From the NCBI RefSeq assembly GCF_032118995.1, contig NC_092660.1, positions 7,269,501 to 7,333,500 of the forward strand: DNA of 64,000 nucleotides, written 5' to 3'. The notes beneath the pieces were generated by a model that saw only the letters and a list, made by a program, of their open reading frames with translations, did no database searches and was not told the origin of the DNA. Every line of letters begins with the position of its first letter. Position 1 is the first letter of the stretch. The position numbers and the translations under genes are program-made. Below, piece after piece: positions 9,901-18,044 of the stretch. This DNA is from Asterias amurensis. Lineage: Eukaryota > Echinodermata > Asteroidea > Forcipulatida > Asteriidae.

Positions 9901-11304
9901 TTGTCTGTAATTATTTTTTTTTCTGGCACAAGACTACTGTAATTTCTCTGATTAATGCAGCTTCTCATACCTAATATTTATCAAAATTAAAAACTTTGTC
10001 AAGTGTTAGGTAAAAAGCGTCAGTTTCGAACGTAATTTTTGACAGATTTTAAGTGACGCCAAACAATGACAGATTTTCATGACGTTCCAGAAAATAGACA
10101 GACTTTACTGCAAAATGACGTTCCAGACTTTATTACCTTCGCGCAATCAACATCAAACGTATCTGAACGGAAGTTGATTTAGTTTCCAAAAACTAGCGTT
10201 CGGCAGAAAGTATTTCCGTTGTAAATCATCTGAAAGACGTTTTGGTTTTTCGTCTGTCCTATGGATTGTCGAACGTAAGTAAATGCTGACGTTGTTTTCT
10301 TGACAGATTTATTTTATACGAGTATAAGATCGCGCAAAAAAACATGGGCTGATTACGCGTTCCGTGAAAACACTGAGGGTGCCTGACTACAAGCAGACAT
10401 TAGAGGGGGTATGTCTCGTGTCAACGGTCAACACTTACAGGCCGATCGGAAAATTCATGAACGTCGCGCGGAAGTAAGTGACAGACAAGGAAAAATTACA
10501 TCGCTGGAGATTTGAAACACCGATTACTCTGATAGTTGACCAGGTATCGCAGCAATCATTGTCACAAAATAATTATTATTTAAACGTGTTTTCATTGTAT
10601 TTTTTTTTCAAACTTTTTGAATGTCTTAAAAACTGGTTAATTCACGTGTTTCTTATTGTTGATATTTTGACGGAAAAAAAAGACGAACGGAAAATTACAG
10701 ATTTTTTTATTTTTTTAAATTTTTTTATTGTCGGACTTTGATTGTCTTTTGCTGTTAAATTATTTGTCAACATCCCCCAACACCTGCGCATTCAAAAGAT
10801 AAATAAATGCCCTGCAAATATAAACTTTTGATCATTTAAATACCTCAATTATCTAACAGGTTGTTGAGGTTTGTCAAAAATGCTTACGTCAGGGACTCAA
10901 AATCTTCTACCTTTTAATTTATTTGAAAGGCATGGGCTGTCAAAATTGTGTATGATATCTTGCTAGGTACCTCTTAGTTTATTACAATGTATAAATAAAC
11001 AAAACAGCTTTCACTTATATGAAAATATCAGGGTCCGAATTTCAGACTTACAAATGGTCCATATAATAAGGAAGATGCCATATGTTGAGATACACCAAGT
11101 GAGAAGACTGGTCTTTGACAATTACTAAAGGTGCCCAGTGTCTTTCAGTTCAATTGCATCAATAACATGTAATAGAAAATATTAAATATAGCAACCATGT
11201 TTAAAAACAAAACAAAAATCATGTCATGAATGAAATTACAATGACTTACATGTAAAACATAGTCTTCCATCAGGTTTGGAATCATTCTTCACCTTGCAAG
11301 GCTC
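296..11304 (-). CDS. Unrecognised multi-exon host gene (partial; six candidate exons)
   Basis: I do not recognise the protein. On the minus strand there is a chain of candidate exons with proper AG acceptors and GT donors: 11304-11250, 8355-8207, 4116-4008, 3116-2956, 1948-1780 and 374-296. The last four are phase-compatible with each other and have one open frame each (about 170 residues together), which is hard to get by chance. The encoded stretch is mixed helical and polar, with an acidic, Ser/Asp-rich middle (SSDVDSTPKEQ) and a basic patch (KKRK). No signal peptide, membrane segment or familiar catalytic motif is visible. The 8355-8207 exon is open in two frames: one joins in phase to 11304-11250, the other in phase to 4116-4008, so either an exon is missing between them or one call is wrong. 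Neither the start codon nor the stop is inside the window as far as I can tell. Introns are full of transposons. Confidence 0.55.
545..965. mobile_element. Palindromic MITE
   Basis: Bases about 570-735 are repeated in inverted orientation at about 778-940 (for example CATATATTTTCTTATC-type and GATTCTGGGGAAAA blocks in opposite order), with a short AT-rich centre around GTGAGCACTGCTCAC. The small ORF at 777-1004 is a by-product of the right arm. Family unknown; no clean target duplication seen. Confidence 0.6.
966..1779. other. Non-coding, AT-rich; nothing definite
   Basis: No splice-bounded open frame on either strand convinces me. Around 1430-1500 a fragment with CATTGGACACTTTCGG resembles the end of the TTAA-flanked palindromes common elsewhere in the window. 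Confidence 0.4.
1780..1948 (-). CDS. Candidate exon E of the unrecognised gene
   Basis: 169 nt with acceptor TTTGTCACAG and donor TTTTG/GTAAGA. The first two bases complete the codon opened by the 3116-2956 exon; 55 codons follow (NDLYCESILSVNVLNNLVSQ...), leaving two bases that the 374-296 exon completes. The other two frames contain stops. It looks alpha-helical. Confidence 0.6.
2139..2572. mobile_element. MITE with CAATGCGC terminal inverted repeats
   Basis: Left end CAATGCGCCGTATTTTTTAC and right end, read inverted, CAATGCGCTGTATTTTTTAC, followed by (C/T)GTGAG. About 430 bp. The overlapping ORFs on both strands here (2260-2576) are by-products; no transposase domain. Confidence 0.65.
2956..3116 (-). 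CDS. Candidate exon D of the unrecognised gene
   Basis: 161 nt with acceptor TTTTTTGAGCAG and donor TACTCTG/GTAAGG. One base completes the AG left by the 4116-4008 exon (Arg), then 53 codons (DVDFVHHDGEMYEILPSSDV...), leaving G for the next exon. Acidic with a KKRK patch near its end; looks like a flexible linker. Confidence 0.65.
3330..3832 (+). mobile_element. 3' fragment of a CR1/L2-type LINE (broken RT tail)
   Basis: The frame at 3336-3638 ends in the conserved C-terminal tail of CR1/L2-group reverse transcriptases: FVTSCLDNGNALLYSLPNNQ, then RLQNTAARIV, LHWLPI, KALNGKAPHYISELL and YTPSRNLR. The reading continues in a second frame (after 3640) with SSAAPRIWNSLP-type sequence, so there is at least one frameshift. 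5' end and catalytic core missing. It lies in an intron of the unrecognised gene, in the opposite orientation. Confidence 0.75.
3841..3932. repeat. (TGC)n trinucleotide microsatellite
   Basis: About 30 uninterrupted TGC units followed by a short ATT run. It sits right after the LINE tail and next to exon C. Homopolymer-coding ORFs (poly-Cys, poly-Ala) across it are artefacts. Confidence 0.95.
4008..4116 (-). CDS. Candidate exon C of the unrecognised gene
   Basis: 109 nt with acceptor TTCTTGTTTGCAG and donor GAAAG/GTAAGA. Two bases complete an incoming codon, 35 codons follow (TTRFINTGNEDILSLLSYL...), then AG, completed in phase by exon D. Only this frame is open. Good acceptor and donor consensus. 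Confidence 0.65.
4257..4431. mobile_element. Small MITE with ~40 bp inverted repeats
   Basis: Left end GCCCGGTTACACAGGCCC and right end, inverted, GGCCCGGTCACACAAGCCCC, both followed by GATAAC(AAG)AACGAAAACGAGA-type sequence. Two further inverted blocks (ATTGGTTGAA/TTCAACCAAT) make it almost fully palindromic. About 175 bp. Confidence 0.7.
4537..4735. mobile_element. Truncated Kolobok/T2-like palindrome copy
   Basis: Begins GACACTGGACACCTTTGGTA and runs through the usual family landmarks (CTCAATTGGTCAT, AAGTTGTGTGCTTT, GACCTCAAG). It stops mid-element where GGGCCATTCTC starts. Same family as the full copy at 9357-9747. Confidence 0.7.
4736..6080. repeat. AT-rich stretch with recurring GTCACACACGTAAC motif
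   Basis: A near-palindromic word of the form GTCACACACGTAAC or its complement recurs at about 5098, 5253, 5290, 5709, 5731 and 5931. The stretch begins GGGCCATTCTC, similar to the GGGC ends of three other motif-array elements in this window, but I could not find a matching right end. No gene. Confidence 0.5.
6081..6569. repeat. Short local repeats, no gene
   Basis: Phrases such as AATCCGCAAAGGTTCCCA and GAAGGTACCAA recur two or three times between 6220 and 6420, suggesting a small decayed tandem repeat. Nothing coding seen. Confidence 0.4.
6578..7231. mobile_element. Non-autonomous hAT element with 8-bp target duplication
   Basis: Ends are TAGTGCTGGGCGAATA and, inverted, TAGGCCTGGGCGAATA, the TAG-N-GNTGGGC type typical of hAT elements. 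The 8-bp ATCTGTAT occurs directly before (6570-6577) and after (7232-7239). Inside are many ATCCGGTTA/GGATATTCG blocks in both orientations. 654 bp, no transposase. Confidence 0.85.
7486..8190. repeat. ~350-bp tandem duplication of Kolobok-like fragments
   Basis: The block from CCAGCTATGTGTGAG (7486) through the right end of the Kolobok-like family and GTGGTTGACAGCATTTC is repeated from 7842, and the phrase AACAAGTAGGTTTTTATGC occurs at 7718 and 8063. Copies differ by a few bases and one 11-base gap. ORFs across it (7429-7662, 7736-7972) are by-products. Confidence 0.8.
8207..8355 (-). CDS. Candidate exon B of the unrecognised gene (frame ambiguous)
   Basis: 149 nt with acceptor GTAAACACAG and donor CTAGAG/GTGAGT. 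Two frames are open. One (VKNFVPCYRYSSMRVLTLEC..., hydrophobic helix) fits the exon at 11304-11250. The other (REEFCAMLQIQQHESIDIG..., polar) fits the exon at 4116-4008. Without homologues I cannot choose, and an unseen exon between 8207 and 4116 could reconcile the first. Confidence 0.45.
8490..8720 (-). mobile_element. tRNA-derived SINE
   Basis: On the minus strand, from about 8675, there is a tRNA-like head with an A box (TAGTCTAGTTGG) and a perfect B box (GGTTCGAATCC), about 38 bases apart. An unrelated body (ACAGGACTCTGGAAAGTACC) follows and it ends in an A/T-rich tail near 8500. The acceptor stem does not pair, so this is a SINE and not a functional tRNA gene. Confidence 0.75.
8721..9356. 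other. No gene; one repeat fragment
   Basis: 8728-8762 is a fragment of the Kolobok-like family (ATTTTCACAGGTTTGTTATT). The rest is AT-rich. The phrases GATGCTATGTCAGATTTT (8996) and CTCTGACATAGCATCTTAA (9342-9360) are inverted copies, so 8994-9360 is probably another small palindromic MITE. Confidence 0.45.
9357..9747. mobile_element. Full-length Kolobok/T2-like palindromic MITE
   Basis: Flanked on both sides by TTAA. Left end AAGGCAGTGTGGACACTATT, right end inverted AAAGATAGTGGACACTATTG. Two long arms meet at GAGACCTCAAGTTTAGAACT and its complement. TTAA duplication plus AAGG-type ends is the signature of Kolobok/T2 MITEs (described in Xenopus as TTAAAGGRR). The antisense ORF at 9376-9651 is a by-product. 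Other copies or pieces lie at 4537, 7486, 11075, 24627, 31087, 31743, 52341 and 62360. Confidence 0.75.
9748..11061. other. No recognised gene; TGACAGATTT-rich stretch
   Basis: Between 10000 and 10500 the words TGACAGATTT and ACGTTCCAGA/TCGAACGTAA recur several times, suggesting a decayed element with subrepeats. An 87-residue ORF at 10478-10741 is low-complexity and unlike any protein I know. 10742-11061 is plain AT-rich DNA. Confidence 0.4.
11075..11145. mobile_element. End fragment of Kolobok-like MITE
   Basis: CATATGTTGAGATACACCAA through GGTGCCCAGTGTCTTT matches the right end of the family at 9357-9747. The inner part is missing. Confidence 0.7.
11250..11304 (-). CDS. Candidate exon A of the unrecognised gene
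   Basis: 55 nt with acceptor TTAACTTACAG and donor TACAT/GTAAGT. Only one frame is open (EPCKVKNDSKPDGRLCFT plus one base), and it joins in phase to one of the two frames of exon B. Its Cys spacing suggests nothing specific. It could be a chance short ORF between splice-like sites. Confidence 0.4.
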
Positions 11305-11890
11305 CTGTAAGTTAACAATACATGTTGTATTATTAAAGTAAGTAATTACAATTGTATCCTTGAATAAAAAAGACACATAAACATACAACAATGACTTGTA
11401 ACTGTATACTAAATTCTATTTAACTAAGAAAGGTATTTGGGGTAATATTAAGTTATCAACGACTTACGAATGAAAAAAAAAAATGAAAAAATCAGTGAAT
11501 CCATGTTTCATTATTGAGTTTCAAAGGAGTGTCTATAAATACTGATTGTTTTTAGTGAACTTAGCACCCTGTAGATGCTGGGCTGGCCCGCGCTTTAGGC
11601 AAGCCTGATGGGCCTGCTGGGCATGGCCTTTTTCTTGTCTTGCAGTATCCCATGAACAAAAAATGCCTATTTAGTAGGCCTATTACCTAATGATTGTAGC
11701 CCAATGTTAATCTAGACATCACCATCAGTTTACCAATAGCAAAGAATATCCTGATAACAGGAAAATTGTGCACAATCAAAAACTAAATGATTTTTTTAAA
11801 AATCGTTTATCCAACCATTTTACAATGACACTTGCACTTCATCATGTGTTGAAATCTTAAATGTTTTGATTTTCTATTGCACAAGATAAT
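11305..11890. other. No gene seen
   Basis: AT-rich non-coding DNA. I see no repeat landmark, splice-bounded frame or RNA gene. Confidence 0.4.
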
Positions 11891-12042
11891 CCACTATTTA
11901 CAGTGCCAATGCATGTACGACATTGGAGCGACGCCATAAATTATGTTTTCAAACCTTTCATTGGTTGGTATTTTAATTGAATAGTCAGAAGCTAGTAATA
12001 GTATGGCGTGCAAAATAAATCACTAATCTCGTTCAATTGCTG

Positions 12043-12805
12043 TTAAAGTCACCTGGAAGTGGTATTTTGTCAAAATAAAGCTTTTGTCACAAAAAAAGTG
12101 TTTTGATGAGTGGAATATGAATAAAAATTTAACTACGAGGTTTAAAAAACTTAGTTTCCATGTTATTTACAAATTTGAAAACAAGCCCGACCCAAGAGGG
12201 CGCTGTTCGTGACATCAATCGAGGCGCAATGAATCGCATGCAGTGCCAACACAAGATAGTGACGCTTGGCGCAAGCTAAAAATATGTCCTCAAAGTTGAA
12301 ACAATACCTGATTTTTTTTCACGTTAGGCAAATGCTCCTTTAGGTTCGTTACGTCTTTCAGGTACCTTCTTCGACTTCCCCACTAGCTGGAAAAATTGTT
12401 GGGATGGCGTCATGTTTTAGAAAAGAACTTTTCTCTTCATGTCAAAATGTGTAGTGAACTCCGGATTCTCGAAGCACGACAGCTTGAAGTGTTTGCTGCA
12501 CAGCGCTGGAAAAGATGTCGGACCGGACCTCTTTGCAAACTGGCCCCATCTTTAGCTGTTTTGCTGCATCCAGCAGCAATACACCTGGTTGACATTGCCG
12601 GGAAAATGCAAGAAAACAACTTTTTCGAAACGTACAAACTCACGACTAGGACTTGAATGTACTTGCACGTAAAGTCTGCCGCACACAACTTTATTTATTT
12701 TTTTTTCCATATAAATCATTAAAAACAATTCCACAAAAAATTATTTTATTGTTAAATTACTCTAATGTTTGAAGACAAACAAATTCTATTTCCAGGTGAC
12801 TTTAA
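12043..12805 (-). mobile_element. Kolobok-type element, TTAA duplication, with THAP remnant
   Basis: TTAA at 12043-12046 and 12802-12805 bracket inverted repeats AGTCACCTGGAA and, inverted, AGTCACCTGGAA. Inside, on the minus strand, is a THAP zinc-finger fragment. TTAA duplications together with a THAP domain point to the Kolobok superfamily. At about 755 bp it is a deletion derivative. Confidence 0.75.
12358..12595 (-). pseudogene. Broken THAP-domain gene fragment of a DNA transposon
   Basis: From the ATG at 12595 the minus strand reads MSTRCIAAGCSKTAKDGASL, the start of a THAP domain (C-x4-C). After an internal loss and a frame change it resumes as FPALCSKHFKLSCFENPEF, giving the second C-x2-H pair, and after another frame change as LKHDAIPTIFPASGEVEEGT, the LKPxAVPTIF stretch that often follows THAP domains. 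The AVPTIF-type end and the TTAA-flanked element around it suggest a transposase N-terminus and not a host THAP gene. At least two frameshifts and a deletion inside the domain: not functional. Confidence 0.7.
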
Positions 12806-13000
12806 ACAAATTTAATTACATTTTTGTCCCAAGACATGGCTACAAGTTGGTTAGAATCCGGAGCTATCATGATGACAGTAAAACACCCAAATCCCCTTAA
12901 ATTGAAGCACAAACACTTTTAAAAAAACACTTCGTTTTCCCCCATTTCATCATAGAGTTAGACCTTATTTTATTTTTTACGGTCATAATATATATGGGGA

Positions 13001-13981
13001 GCCAATAAGTAGGTGGCCCCCTGCTGCAGCATATCCCTTCCAAAAAGCATGACCAACGATGTGCAACAAATTGGAGAAAACAACACCCAATTGTTTGAGT
13101 ATTGTTATAATAGATGTTAAATTTGCATCGGGGATAAAGAATATTAATTTTGGTTTTTTGAGTATTGTTGTTGTAAACTTGTATCGTAGGAGGTCCTGTT
13201 TTCAAGGTGTCCCTAAAATCGTGGCAAATCTTTTACTTCTCTGTGCGTGATGTAATCAGTCCCTAGATAAAAAAAATTTGGTTTTATTTGCCAAAGAGTC
13301 TCTTCTCCCTTGACCAAAACTTAGAAACACGTAAGGCTCCACTGGTTATTTGCACTTGTAAATGCAAAAAGTTTGGTATTTTAGGCATTTCTACAAGGTA
13401 CAAAAATATGTCATAATGTTGAGGTCATTTAAAAAAAAGTTGCCCACCGAAAAAGTTTCATCAAACATTATTTCAATTCACAATTCACGAAGATCAAATC
13501 ATGTGACTAAACATTTTGCTGAGCATTCTGAAAAACCCCCACACAGGCTTAAACAAGCCATGTGCCTTATATTATTTTCTAATATTTTGTGAGATTTTTT
13601 TTTTTACCCTCATATCAATATTATTATAAATATTAAAATTTAAACATCGGCTTGGTGATTCAATTATCACTTTTTATATATACGCTTTATTATAAATATT
13701 ATGGGGAAAAAATATATGAAAAAAATTAAACAAAAATCAGATTTGAAAGCCAATAATTATTCACACTTTATTTAATTTTGTATTTGTTTTATTTTTTGCA
13801 AATTACCATGGTAATTTTTCAAATGTAATAAAAAAATATTTTGAATAAAATGAAGGCAACTGCTGGCTGTCATACACAGAGTCTCACAGAACACTTGTAG
13901 TCACTGCAGATGTTTCTTCCACGTATGGCTTCACCGGAAAACCATTTTCTTGTTTACATTGAAAATGGGAAACAAAATGGG
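13001..13981. other. AT-rich, no gene recognised
   Basis: Contains GATGTTAAATTTGCATC (13110), a short phrase shared with 35528, probably a repeat piece. Small ORFs at 13059, 12897-13205 (minus) and 13362-13592 show no domain. Around 13600-13860 the DNA is very AT-rich with TATTATAAATATTA-type words. Confidence 0.4.
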
Positions 13982-15348
13982 GGGCCAAAGCCAAAAGTGG
14001 TCATCCTGAGCTATAAATTTTCAAGTCTTTCTTTTGGGTGAAATAAGTATGTAGCTATGTAGAGTAATATCTAAAGTTACAGGATTAAAAAAAGAAAATG
14101 AGATAGTCTCCTATAATGCTAATTATGAAGTGATTTTAACGAGAAACGAGCGCTTAGAGTGTGACAGGACGGAATGACTAATTAAAACTATAATAACTTA
14201 ATTAACAGATTTATCAGTTTTTTTATTTTGTATATAGACTAGCTGGTCATGGAGCACATGTATCTAAACCAAATACTTTAAATAATTTTTTTAATTTATG
14301 CGAACATGCAAATCTTAAGTATCAATTCCATCCTGTCGCATTTTTTAATCTATTAATTAATATTCAAATGCTTAATTTTGTATTTATTTGTATGAATTCT
14401 TCCAAATTATCAATGACTAGTGTGTTTGACACTTTAAGCATATTTGCTTTCAATTAATTCCTCTAATTAACTTAATGAGGCAATCCGTAGTGTTCAAAAC
14501 AGGACAAAAACAAGTGCGACAGGATGGAAATAGGTGCGACAGGACGGAAAACAAGTGCGACAGGACAGAATTATTTAGTCAGTTTCCCATTTAATGTTTT
14601 GTTTTTATATGGTTATTTATACACTGGCTTAAAATATATTAAAATCATTTAATTAGACCCATTTTTATAATGGTTATAGTTTATTAAAACCATGTGAACG
14701 AAATTCCGTCCTGTCGCATGTATATCATAATAAATCCTCCAGTAATTGAAAGAAAGAAACATGCAAAAATTATTCTTTGTTTGAGTATATGAGGGTACAC
14801 TTGATAAAAAAAAAAAGTGTATTTAAGTGCTTTAAATTTGATAAAAATCTAAAAGCTAATTGAATGTTTCAAACACGTTTCTATCGATTTGTTTTCTATC
14901 GAATAAATTTGTGTTACTATGGTAACAAACTAAATACTGTAGCGTCGACCGTGGGTTGCGTTGTACACAGTTTAATGACACAATTGAGGTACAATTAACT
15001 GCCTTTTCTGTCCGTTTCTTTGGAGGTTTATTCACACACGACAAGTCATGAACTTACACGAAGCAGAAACCTAAGCCAGAGAGCGCCCTCTCCAGCGAGC
15101 AGACACGATCGGCTGGTCTGGGCCACAAGCGTTGCTCCGAAGGGGAGTCGTGCTGGCGCCCCCTACCGGTCGATCGGCACCGCCGCTACAATACTATTCA
15201 ATTTTTTTGGGAGCTTGCTTGGGTCAGTTGGTTCCTTGTTTACACACCATAAATTAATTTCTGTTTTTATAGTTCTATTATTAAATGTACTGAAAATACT
15301 GCATCAAATTCCGTCCTGTCACACAAACGATACTTTTGGCTTTGGCCC
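13982..15348. mobile_element. GGGC-ended DNA element with GCGACAGGACGGAA motif array
   Basis: Ends GGGCCAAAGCCAAAAGT and, inverted, GGGCCAAAGCCAAAAGT. TGGG lies on both sides (13978-13981, 15349-15352), a 4-bp target duplication. The word GYGACAGGAYGGAA, in both orientations, recurs near 14160, 14330, 14516, 14536, 14556, 14706 and 15310. 1367 bp. A GC-rich block at 15050-15190 stands out. No transposase seen, so probably non-autonomous. Confidence 0.75.
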
Positions 15349-15516
15349 TGGGACCAGTTGAAGTCATCGAAGATCGGTGTGTGGTGTGAAAATTTTAATA
15401 CCCATCAAGTTTTAATTTATGTCTGCATACTTCATATAAACAAATGAAGATAATTAGGGCATCGGTTGATATGATGGCATCATTATTTTTTTCCCCAATT
15501 CAAAGAAAAAGGCTTA

Positions 15517-17104
15517 TCGTAGCGTCATATGTTATCGACCCTCATATGTTTTCGAACCCCAACTTTGATTCCCCTTTACCGCGAAATTGTGCAAGCTGCA
15601 CCAGTGACAGAAGCTATGCAGTTTACTCACGGTCTGTATTTTCATCAGGCTTAATCATGCTGAGAATAAAGTTTCCCGTTGTTGGTTATGCTCAAACATT
15701 TATAAAATGATCGATTTTTGGTACTAATCACTAGTGCATTATTATGCCAACATTTAAATGAGTCAAAGAAACATCATCCAACCTCGAAAGTTCAAAACAA
15801 AATCACTATCTGCTAGATTGAGTTTCATTCTGCTGTAGTCACTAGATGGATCATCACGTGAGGTGGTTACTATTTGGGATTGCCAATATGGGGAAAAAAT
15901 TTTAAAAAATTAAGTGAAAATGACAAAAACAAATTTTGTTATTAACTGCATGTGCTGTAATAAATTCCGATAATCGTAATAAATATTATGTCTACATTAA
16001 AGAGAAAATATCATAGATTGGTTTCTTATCTCCTGAAACCAAACATTACTGTTCTGAAATGGGGGAAAACAGATTGTTATGAAGTGTGTGTGCTTCAAGG
16101 GTGGGGAGGGGTGTTTTACTTTCATGCCTTATGATATCTCTGGATTCTAATATAGTAGCCATAATGCCGTTGGACAAAAATGTAATTGAATTTGTTTAGT
16201 AGTAATTTAATAATATTTTTGATTTATTTTGCCCCCATACTAGCTTCTGAATATTAAATAAAATACCAACCAATGAAACGTGTGAAAACATGCTCCAATG
16301 TCGTGCATGCATTATAAGTATCGTAGCGTCATACGTTATCGACCCTCATATGTTTTCGGTCCCCAACTTTGATTCCCGTTTACCGCGAAATTGTGCAAGC
16401 TGCACCGGTGACAGAAGCTATGCAGTTTACTCACAGTCTGTATTTTCATCAGGCTTAATCATGCTGAGAATAAAGTTTCCTGTCGTTGGTTATGCTCAAA
16501 CATTCATGCAAAATGATTGATTTTTTGTACTAATCACTAGTGCATTATTACGCCAACATTCAAATGAGTCAAAGAAACATCATCCAACCTCGAAAGTTCA
16601 AAACAAAATTACTATCTACTAGATTGAGTTTCATTCTGCTTTAGTCACTAGATGGATCACATGAGGTGGTTAGTATTTGGGATTCTATGGTGTGCAAATG
16701 TGGGGAAAATATTACAATTTTTTTAAATTTATTTACTGCATACTGTAATAAATTCCGATAAGCGTAATAAATATTAAGTCTACATTAAAGAGAAAATATC
16801 ATAGATTGGTTTCTTATCTCCTGAAACCAAACATTACTGGTCTGAAATGGGGGAAAACGGATTGTTATGAAGTGTGAGTGCATCAAGGGGGGGGGGGGGC
16901 GGTGTTTTACTTTCATGCCTTATGATATCTCTGGACATATCTCTAATGCCTTAGGACAAAAATGTAATTAAATTTGTTAAGTAGTAATTGAATAATATTT
17001 TTGATTTATTTTGCACGCCATACTAGCTTCTGAATATTCAATATACCAACCAATGAAAGGTGTGAAAACATGACGTTGCTCCAATAATGTCGTGCATGCA
17101 TTTA
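15517..17104 (+). repeat. ~800-bp tandem duplication
   Basis: Unit 1 (about 15517-16319) and unit 2 (16320-17104) begin alike with ATCGTAGCGTCATA and stay alignable to the end: TTTACCGCGAAATTGTGCAA, GTTGGTTATGCTCAAACATT, CCAACCTCGAAAGTTCAAAA, ACCAACCAATGAAA, GTCGTGCATGCATT. By eye they differ by single bases and small gaps, including a longer G run at 16885-16899 in unit 2. Short ORFs at 15444 and 16290 share IVASYVIDPHMF and LPRNCASCT; I know no such protein. Confidence 0.85.
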
Positions 17105-17108
17105 GCAC

Positions 17109-17490
17109 TTAATGGCGGACTGTCTCTCGCAACGTAAAACCAAAACTTTAAAAATTTCAACACACCATGAAGTGAAAGTGTTATGTTAAACAATTGGATA
17201 GATGATTTGAACAAAAAATATTTAGTTTTTGATTGTGAACAATTTTCCTGTTAGTTATCCTACTGAAAACACATGACACCATGTACTGTTTTTAGTGTTA
17301 AGTTAATGGCGGACTGTCTCTCGCAACGTAAAACCAAAACTTTAAAAATGTCCACACACGATGAAGTGTAAGTGTAATTGTTAAAAAATTGGATAGATGA
17401 TTTGGAGAAAATAACATTTCGTTTTTGATTGTGAACAATTTTCCTGTTATCCTACTGAAAACACATGACACCAGGATAAAATACCGTGAA
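17109..17490 (+). repeat. ~194-bp tandem duplication
   Basis: TTAATGGCGGACTGTCTCTC starts at about 17109 and again at 17303. Both continue with AACGTAAAACCAAAACTTTA, a GTTAAA(C/A)AATTGGATAGATG block and CTACTGAAAACACATGACAC. It abuts the 800-bp duplication. Confidence 0.85.
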
Positions 17491-17499
17491 AACTGGTAC

Positions 17500-17850
17500 A
17501 CTAGTGGTATGAGGAGGATAAAACCCAAAGTAAATTCCTTTTTTTGTGGATGAGTGAGTGAATGCTTAAATTGGGTTAAACCCTGGAGGAAAGGGGTTCG
17601 GCATCAACCATGTTCAACGTTACCTTCAAACCTGACAGTCGGGAGAGTGAACAGAGCAGGGAAGGATCGTCGAGACTTCCGATGCTCTCTCTGGCTAGCT
17701 GGCTGCCGGCCCTGCCATCACCATCTCTGGCGGATATAATATGCATGCTGCGCGCATTCGCAAAATAAGTTTTCCGGGGGGAGGGGAGACGCGATCCGCT
17801 GTTCCGTCGTCCCAACTTGAGTGTGGACGCAGTTGGGACGGTAGATGTTA
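17500..17850. other. No gene; GC content rises
   Basis: ORFs on both strands at 17554-17815 overlap each other, have no recognisable domain and are probably chance products of the higher GC content. Confidence 0.35.
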
Positions 17851-17987
17851 CGTCCGTGTCCGAAACGACGACTTCGGCTACAGCTACGTCTAGATCAGCG
17901 CGTCTACCAGTGTTGAAGAATAGGCAGACGCGCGCGATCTAGCCGTAGCTAGCTGTAGCCGAAGTCGCCGTTTCGCGGACACGGCCA
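17851..17987. mobile_element. GC-rich palindromic MITE
   Basis: CGTCCGTGTCCGAAACGACG, CTTCGGCTACAGCTACG and GCGCGTCT on the left are mirrored by AGACGCGCGCGATCTAGCCG, GTAGCCGAAG and CGGACACGG on the right, with a loop around 17908-17928. Ends not fully defined. Confidence 0.65.
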
Positions 17988-18044
17988 AACGCCAGGAGTC
18001 GATCGCTACTCGAAAGGATCCGATGTTATCGGTAGTCGTCAAAC

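Larger units (their letters stand above)
11900..13000 (-). repeat. Inverted third copy of the 15.5-17.1 kb repeat, split by a TTAA element
   Basis: Read on the minus strand, 12042-11900 (TTTATTTTGCACGCCATACT, CCAACCAATGAAAGG, CATGCATTGGC-type end) and 13000-12806 (GGTGTTTTACTGTCAT, GACAAAAATGTAATTAAATT) match the two tandem copies at 15517-17104. The 755-bp TTAA element at 12047-12801 separates the two halves exactly between AAATTTGTTTAA and the following ATTGAA-type sequence. Confidence 0.7.
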
